This document shows, piece after piece, positions 57,000 through 64,000 of a stretch of DNA of 64,000 nucleotides (position 1 is the stretch's first letter; every line of letters starts with the position of its first letter). The stretch covers positions 8,406,922-8,470,921 of the forward strand of contig NC_092678.1 of assembly GCF_964355755.1 (NCBI RefSeq). The letters are read 5' to 3'. The notes below the pieces were generated by a model that was given only the letters and a program-made list of their open reading frames with translations, searched no databases and was not told the DNA's origin. This stretch comes from Antedon mediterranea (lineage: Eukaryota; Echinodermata; Crinoidea; Comatulida; Antedonidae). Position numbers and translations under genes: made by a program.

Positions 57000-58199
57000 T
57001 ACCGCTCTCATAAAATTTAACTAGATCAGTACTTATCTCGCCCTAAGTTCGATATGAACCCAACTTTAGTGAAAATGATTTAGGACCAATACATGACCCT
57101 TATTCAAGAATCTAACATTGACTCCACCTATCAGAAAGCCTATTTTATGATCAAGCATGTGAAATGCTGCCGACAGATCATAACAATAAGAACATGCGGA
57201 TTGTCAATTGGATGACTTTTGCGCCTCAGTAGTGTAGTCTCTCTGTACTATAGGTACTGTAGATCTGTAGGCAGAAAATGACACTGTATTAATTATGTGA
57301 GTCAATATGGATAGCAAAAGGCCTTTAAAAAAAAAATTATTAATATGAATGTGATACAAGCTGTCCCAGAGGACTGGAAGAAGGGGAGGGGAGTGGTTTA
57401 GTGACATTTGACATTCACCGGCTCATCCTGGCTACAGCCCTAATTTATCATTAGTATTACAAATGATATAAAAATAGACCTAATTTTGAGAATTTGCCTC
57501 GTCAGGGTGTCTCAATATAAATACAATGACATCCTTAGCTTCCACTGGGAGAACAATAGTCCACAGTTAAGTTGCGTTTCCTAGATGTCAGTAGAGCATT
57601 GTATAAGACTCTGATTACTTCCTCAAATAGGGCTTATTAAATATTTTGGTCCATTGCACTTGTTTACATTACATAAGAACATGTAGCTTGATTTTTTGAA
57701 AACTGTTTTGTTCAATTTTCGAGATCCCCACCCACATATTTTTTCTGTGGGTTACAGCTGTAAACATTTTAAATACATAAACCCCTCCATATCTAGAAAA
57801 TATCTCATCTAATCTAGGCCTAAGACTATAATTATTAATGAAATTATTTAAATTTTCTTTTTCATTTGTATATATTTATATTGGCTCATATTTTATAGTT
57901 TAGTTTTTATTTTCAACCTGTTATTGGTGTTTTACACTGTTGGTTTGATATAAAGAATAAAAAAAAATATAATTTCTAGGCCGGAATCATCCAGTGAGGC
58001 TTAGCCTATTATATATATATTGTATATTTGGTTATCTGAGTTTTATACTAATTGTACCCATGTATTGGCTTGACTCTCTGTGGTAACATTTAAGTCTTAC
58101 AATTGTTTTTCGTATGAACCACCTTCATAAAAATTAAAAACTGGATCCAGACGGTGGAAGAATTCTAGAATAGAAGTTACACGCCTTACAGCTGGAAAT
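57000..58199. other. AT-rich DNA without a recognised gene
   Basis: No convincing exon. An A-rich end near 57950-57968 after TATAAAGAATAAA may mark an old retroelement 3' end on the plus strand. Confidence 0.4.
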
Positions 58200-58480
58200 A
58201 ATAATGGAAATTTACAAAAAAGTGATTTTGAAATCAATTACAAAAATTATTATTTTATAATACAAGGCCTCTATAGTTTAGTTTAAATTGGATTTAAGTT
58301 TAGGCGGTGTGTGCCTTTTTAACCCCATTTCTACAACAAATCCAATCGGTTTTTAAATGTGTTGGTGATTTCAGAAATGATGACTTCGGTTGGCAAACTA
58401 TTCCAATATGTAATTACTCGTTGTGAAAAAGTGGATCTCCTACAGTTCAGTCCTGTGTGAAGTTTAGGTTTGAAAAGTCT
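58200..58480 (-). mobile_element. LINE C-terminal fragment
   Basis: The minus strand reads KLHTGLNCRRSTFSQRVITY, then WNSLPTEVIISEITNTFKNR and LDLL before a stop at 58331-58333. 'F..RV...WN.LP..V......FK..LD' is the usual end of LINE reverse-transcriptase ORFs. Only about 45 codons and some 3' UTR remain. Confidence 0.75.
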
Positions 58481-58559
58481 ATAGTAAAATTTATAGAATT
58501 TATTTTATACCCGGTAGTATTTAGTATTTAGGTGTACGGGTCAGCTTTCCTACTTGACA

Positions 58560-60150
58560 GCAAAGACACAATACTATGCACCCTGCTACGTCATTCATAT
58601 CCTGAATTACGCACAGATCCTATAGGGGGTTTTTAGCCTTGAGCCGATGTTATGGTCATGATGATGTATATCACGCTAAATTGTTTAACTTGTTGGCTGC
58701 TGGATACTGGTTTACAGCCACTTTAAAGGTTGAATTTTGTATATTTTTTTATTTTTTTTTTCATTTTGACATCTCTCAAGATCTGTGTGTGTGTTTTTCA
58801 TGTGAATTGTAGCTCTCTTTCTAGCCCATCACATATTCTTGTTTGATCTTCTAAAGTAATTCTCCAAAACCTCACTAATACAGAACAACATACTGATTAT
58901 GACAAATCAGAACACTGGTCCCTGCCATCTCTACAGAGTGTCTGGTTTTTAAAAATGTAATCACATTGTTACTATATTTTTAATATTCTTTGGATTTTTT
59001 ACTTGGATTGGTTGTTTCTGCTAAGACGCTAACTAAATGTAGATTTTAAAATAGGATTTAAGCAACATTTTCCAGTTTGCCTAAATTGCACTCTAATGAT
59101 GTGATTTGCAAGCCTATAGCCTTTATCTCATAATAACATTACTTAAAATTTAAAGTATTTTGTAAATAGTAAACATGTTAAAAGAACAACAATGTCATAC
59201 AGTACTGTAAATATAAAACTGAAAGTGTAAAGGGTCCGGTCATAAAACGACATGGTACAAGATAAATTTACATTAGGGAGCTTTCGATTTTGCGACGACT
59301 GACGGTCAAACTGCGTTGTGTTAGTTCATTGTGCACATGCGAAAATATTGGGATGTGTGTCCTTACTCCTCACCTAGACACAGGTGATGGTTTCTAAGTC
59401 CAAAGTGAGACCACCGACGCATCAATCGATCTGACTTAGGTTGGTCGTTGGTCATCGCAAATCATAAGCTCTCTATAATTAAAGATTTATATTTAACAAT
59501 ACACAAAATATAAACAATGTATGTAATAGTATATGATATAATACAGTAAAAAAATAAAGCATTATATACTGTAATAATAAATAAACAATGCACTTTTATG
59601 ATTGGACTAGTTTAGAAATTAATCTGGTTTAAAAATATTTGTAATTGATTTTAAAAATAAGCAATGTTTGTTTTTAAATAATTACTTTATAAATTCCAAT
59701 AAATTTAGAGATTTAACCAGCATGAATGATTTCAATTATAATTTTCAAAATGTTCACAGCCTTTGGAGAATATAGAAAGTTCCAGAAAATAATCAAAATG
59801 CTATATTTAGTAAAACAAGTTCATCGTGCCCTGAGATGAATTGATATTACTCTGTCTAGTCTGTGGTAACTGTGTTGGCAACTGATTAACTATGTATCCT
59901 ACTAAGAATATTGTAATATTAAATTCAAATGATTTTTTAGGTTTTATTTTTGTATCCATATTAACATGATGAAAAATGTTATTTATTTTGATGATTGTTG
60001 GTCACATGACGTGCAATAGTACGTACTAATGATTGTATAATAGTGCATTTTTACAACAAAAAATCCAATAGCAGCATATTCGTTGTTCTCCAAAACAGCG
60101 ACAACAAGATCAGAACAATAGCAATGACAAGAATCTACTTAAATGATTTA
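58560..60150. other. AT-rich DNA without a recognised gene
   Basis: Short interrupted frames only, poly-T tracts near 58745 and a (TG)n run near 58785. Nothing could be assigned. Confidence 0.5.
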
Positions 60151-60153
60151 AAA

Positions 60154-60311
60154 CAAATAATGAATGTTTTTATACTTGTGTGCCATTAAGAAAACTTCTG
60201 GTGAAATACTAAATTCTATTTTCACTCGTTCTTCGCCTGATGATAATAGAATTTCATCTTTCACCTCATGGAATTATTTGTACCATCGCACTCATAAACA
60301 TTCATTATTTG
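60154..60311. mobile_element. Short MITE, CAAATAATGAATGTTT family, copy 4
   Basis: 158 bp. The ends CAAATAATGAATGTTTTTA and, on the other strand, CAAATAATGAATGTTTATGA are inverted. Best-preserved copy of the family. Inside lies a further inverted repeat around AAATTCTATTTTC...GATAATAGAATTTC. Confidence 0.75.
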
Positions 60312-60691
60312 CATATTATTGACCAGTATATTTGTATAAATTCTGTATATAATTGTGTATAATAATTAAATAAACTTCATTAGCTTTTGTCCTTTTCCTC
60401 TCAATAATGGTTTCTTAATTGCATTAATCATCATTTAAAATATTGATAAGTTGAAATGTATTTTAATTATATAAAGTTTATATATTTTTAATGCAATTTA
60501 TTAATCAGTTTTTACTGCCATTTTGTAATGTAATTTAAAAATATTAAAAAATGTATCAATAAAAAGAAATCAATTTGCAACAAATTATTTTTGAATTGTG
60601 CTTCTTTCAGTTTTTCAATCAATCATTCTTTATTTCCATCATTAATATAATCATAATATGTATTAATGATACAAGTGTTAGATACATTAAA

Positions 60692-62427
60692 GATGTATTG
60701 TCCCCCAAAAACATGAAAAATAAAGATTAATAAAATCAGACTTTGAATATATTATTAGGTGATCATTTTATTCTAAATGATCACCTATTGTTATTGTATG
60801 AAATCTTTATTATTTTTTTTTTCTTTTTATTGTTTCTGTACACTATTTTGTGTAACAATTATCTCAAAAAGTTTAATGTCAATGATTACCAAAATTTCAG
60901 AATATCTTTCAAATAATATAACTTAATCCTAATAAGCTTCAGGTCAAGGGTAAAAATATTAGCAAATAAAAAGTTGCGCGTTTCAAGGTCATGCACGTGA
61001 AATCGCGCGTTCAAAATTTAAAACGCGCAAAATTAGGTTTTTTTCAATTTAGAGCATGAATTCGGCCATTTGCGCGTTTCAAAAAATTACTGCGCAAAAA
61101 TGCGTTTTTGTGCGCACGATTCTTAAAATGCGTAAAAAATAAAATTTGATGTATAAATCACATTCTACTCACAATCCTTAGTACATTCACCAATTTTGAG
61201 TCTATTCCGACTTAAAATAACGCTATACGAGCACGTTAAAAATGACAAAATGCTAAAAATGGTAAAAAATAAGGACTTTTTAAAATGAATATAACTCTTC
61301 AGAATGGCAGATGACCCCCAATTTTTTAACTTATTATGGAAGCCAATAAGTTGTAGATACAAATGTATATACACATTAGACGTACAAAATGGTATGACGT
61401 CATCAAATGGCCACTTGAATTTAAAAATTAGGAATTTTTATCTTTTTGTGTGGGTTATCACATTCAATAGAGCGCATCTCCGTTATTTGAGCCCGATTTT
61501 CGCACAACTTTTAGTATGTGCTTGCTCAATTAATTATTCTTCTAATGAGTTGTCAACATTTTTATTTTGATGACGTCATCACGCGTAAAAACTTGAATAA
61601 CCTAGGTCGTGTAATTTCAGCTACACCATACATTTGAATATCTTATAGCTCTTCAGAATTAAAGGTGACCTTGAAGATTATAACTTATTATGAAAGCTGA
61701 TGAAATGTAGATGAATTCATATTAAAATTAAGCCTATCGGATGTTGTGATGTTATCATATGGCCAGTTGAAGTTAAAAAGTAGTTTTTAAATTTCTTTAG
61801 TCAAAGTTATACAAATTTCAAAGACCGCGCATTGCGCTTCTACGTGTCAAATTTTCTTCCAATCCTTATATTTATTTGCTCAATTCATTATCTTTCGAAA
61901 TCGTCATCTTCGAGTTTATTTTGAAAATTCCATCATACCGAAAAAATTAGAACACGATATGAGTCCCGTAATTTCACCTATGCTACACTGTATATAGATA
62001 TACAGTATATACTGTACATATTGTAAGACACATAATAGGTAGAACTCAGCACTATAAGTGTATATGCATCATGTCATAGGATGACGTACATCAACTTTTA
62101 ACGATCGTATGTTAACGTACATGCATGTTTAAAAAATGTTAAAGTGACGAATTAAATTCTAGTTTATATTATTATATTTTCATTTTAATAACGTTAAGCA
62201 CTTTCGTAGGAAAAAAAAAAATCAATGTTTTCACTTATAAAATGACAAAATAAATGGTTAAATTCAACCAAAAATCCATTGGCTGGCAGCCAATTTGACT
62301 TTATATTACTGTTTTTTCAGGTAAATATATTTTTTGTTCGATCTAATTTTTGGTCAAAGTGAATAACTTTTGAACTAACTTCAACAGAAATGTTTTAATA
62401 ATTATATTTTCAGGGGGACAATACATC
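60692..62427. mobile_element. TTAA-target TIR element, 1736 bp
   Basis: TIR GATGTATTGTCCCCC at both ends in inverted orientation, with TTAAA at 60687-60691 and 62428-62432. TTAA-type targets are used by Kolobok and piggyBac elements; which applies is not clear. The interior has a perfect-looking hairpin GTGATCATTT...AAATGATCACC near 60762-60787, GCGCGTTT-rich sequence at 60970-61110 and a diverged tandem duplication. No transposase. Confidence 0.7.
61290..61985. repeat. Diverged tandem duplication, ~345-bp unit
   Basis: Two units, about 61290-61625 and 61630-61985, share in order CTCTTCAGAAT, AACTTATTATG, a (GA/TG)TCAT(C)ATATGGCC-type block, TTGCTCAATT and GTAATTTCA. Similarity is clear in layout but low in identity. 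Open frames here (61165-61570) are not genes. Confidence 0.6.
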
Positions 62428-62432
62428 TTAAA

Positions 62433-63189
62433 TTATTACAAATGGTAAATATTGAATGTAATTATAAAATGACTAATAGGCAATAAACCTTTGAAAATCT
62501 TTTTAATTAGTAATGTGATTTGATAAATCATTCCAGATAAACCGGGGCAAAATTATCGCCATTATATAATTGTTAATCTGATTATTATTTGATGCTCTGA
62601 GGGCAATGGAGAGATTTCCTGCGTTGTCACATTCTTTTCCATCTAGAAATATACTCTGGTCAACTCAGGAGATACTGTACAGTATACCTATTATGGAAAC
62701 TTTGTAAGGTCCCCTCAATAAAAGTTCCATTGTATTTGAATACATTTTAGCTCTTCAACAGTGACAGTGTTAAAGATATGGTTTAGTCTTGGCTCATTGT
62801 CAAGTTCTCTGAAACAGGAAAAGGTTTCAACATGTGATTGTGACAAAATGCTATTTTATGGCATATTACCATATTATTAGCATTGAATACATAATTTGAT
62901 GACTGTTTATTTTCTGTCTGTCTTTCCAGTTTTCATTTTCTTTGCTCCTCAAGTGATTAGTTTATTAAAGGCTTCCTCTCCCTGTATGATAGTGTTGCTA
63001 ATATTTCTTGGAATATTAAATTTGCTAATGAATTGTAGTGGTTTCACATGATACATAAAATACACTTGCACAATTTGAATGGATTTTCACATGTAAAATG
63101 ACCTGAAATAATTTGTCAGATGTTTTGCCCTACTCTGACGTAATTTGTACTTCATACTAAGTACATTTGAGACAAAATTTGCAAGTAAT
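62433..63189. other. AT-rich DNA without a recognised gene
   Basis: No exon, repeat or RNA gene recognised in this stretch. Confidence 0.5.
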
Positions 63190-63298
63190 TCTTGGGTGGG
63201 ACTCGAACACACGACCTCCAGATCACTAGCCTGGCGTTCATATCTCTAGACCACCGAGCTTGCGCTGATGGCTAGTGGTTAGATTTGAGCCCAAGTAA
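63190..63298 (-). mobile_element. tRNA-like SINE head with inverted ends
   Basis: On the minus strand AGCTCGGTGGTCTAGAGATA (A-box region) is followed by GTGTTCGAGTCCCACCCAAG (B-box region). The segment is bounded by CTTGGGTGGGACTCGAA and the inverse-like TTTGAGCCCAAG. As at 24722-24843, a tRNA-like core lies between inverted ends. Not a functional tRNA by eye. Confidence 0.55.
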
Positions 63299-64000
63299 GC
63301 AGCGGGTACTGCACCAACAGGGTTGTAATTATATTAGAGTGACTAGCTGATTACAGATATCACATCAGCTAAACCAATCATGTCGCTAACCACTGGTAAT
63401 CGTATATCAAATACTCCTTCAAATAAATTTGTCTGCGATGAAGTAAGTAATAACTTTGTAGTGGAAGGAATTATATATACAGTTTGTCACTGTATGATAG
63501 AAAAATTAAATTAATATAAATTGATAAAGTAACCTTAATTATTATTGATACTTGAAATTTACTTCTTTTAAAATCACTAATAGCACACTTGTAATAATTG
63601 GTTTATTGGCTATAATCCGGAGATTTCCATTCATTAGTTGACGTTCTTGAAGGGCCAATGATTATTAATATCATGTGATTTCAGTCACATGGGTATACGA
63701 CACTTGTGTATGGATAACCTGAAGACATGAACTTTTCTGCTATAACATAGCACCGAATAAACTGTTTGTATTAAAGATGTAATTTTATAGCGACTGATTT
63801 ATCCTAAATTTGTGCTCACAGGTTGCATACACTTTTAAATAAAAATACACAAAATGTCGGTCAAATGTTAAAGATGCAATAGTTGCCTGGAAGGTCAAGT
63901 AACCGTTTTGCAGCTAAATTTACATAGCGATAACCGATTTGGCTTTTAGCCGTTATGTATCTGCCATTTATCCAATCATTAATAGAAAATCTGTATGATT
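63299..64000. other. AT-rich DNA without a recognised gene
   Basis: Short frames only; no family motif, repeat or RNA gene seen to the end of the window. Confidence 0.5.

Overview
The window looks like nuclear DNA of a marine invertebrate deuterostome, most likely an echinoderm. That is an inference from four things: an AT-rich, repeat-packed sequence with long introns; the very frequent palindrome TAGGCCTA; a CR1-like retrotransposon carrying a 2A peptide (a class described from sea urchins); and tRNA-derived SINEs. No prokaryotic features, CRISPR arrays or intact tRNA/rRNA genes are visible.

One conserved host gene is clear. Twelve plus-strand exons between 6663 and 29615 join in consistent phase into the first 382 residues of DCLRE1C (Artemis), the metallo-beta-lactamase/beta-CASP nuclease of DNA end joining. 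All catalytic motifs are present. The non-conserved C-terminal tail was not found. Its introns are filled with mobile DNA: a MULE-like MITE, a Penelope GIY-YIG fragment between inverted repeats, CGGCCG-rich and TA-target terminal-inverted-repeat elements (one nested in another, with an empty-site copy elsewhere), three hAT-like elements starting CAGGGCT, a Tigger-like element, a LINE tail split by a later insertion, and tRNA-derived SINEs. A ~95-bp palindromic tandem repeat lies just upstream of the gene (about 5.6-6.26 kb).

From about 33.9 to 50.4 kb the minus strand holds decayed and duplicated exons of multi-exon genes I cannot name. They include ankyrin-like repeats, coiled coils, an integrase-core-like exon, a repeated 'YDW...GIK..H' module and a 230-residue ORF. 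Several copies have stops or frameshifts; a few exons keep perfect splice sites.

A full-length CR1-like non-LTR retrotransposon (50915-54760, minus strand) has inserted beside this cluster. It has a 15-bp target-site duplication, an intact 1121-residue ORF with endonuclease and reverse transcriptase, and an N-terminal 2A motif. Beyond it lie remnants of piggyBac and Harbinger transposases (54.8-56 kb), a LINE tail (58.2-58.5 kb), a TTAA-target element (60.7-62.4 kb) and AT-rich DNA with no recognisable gene.
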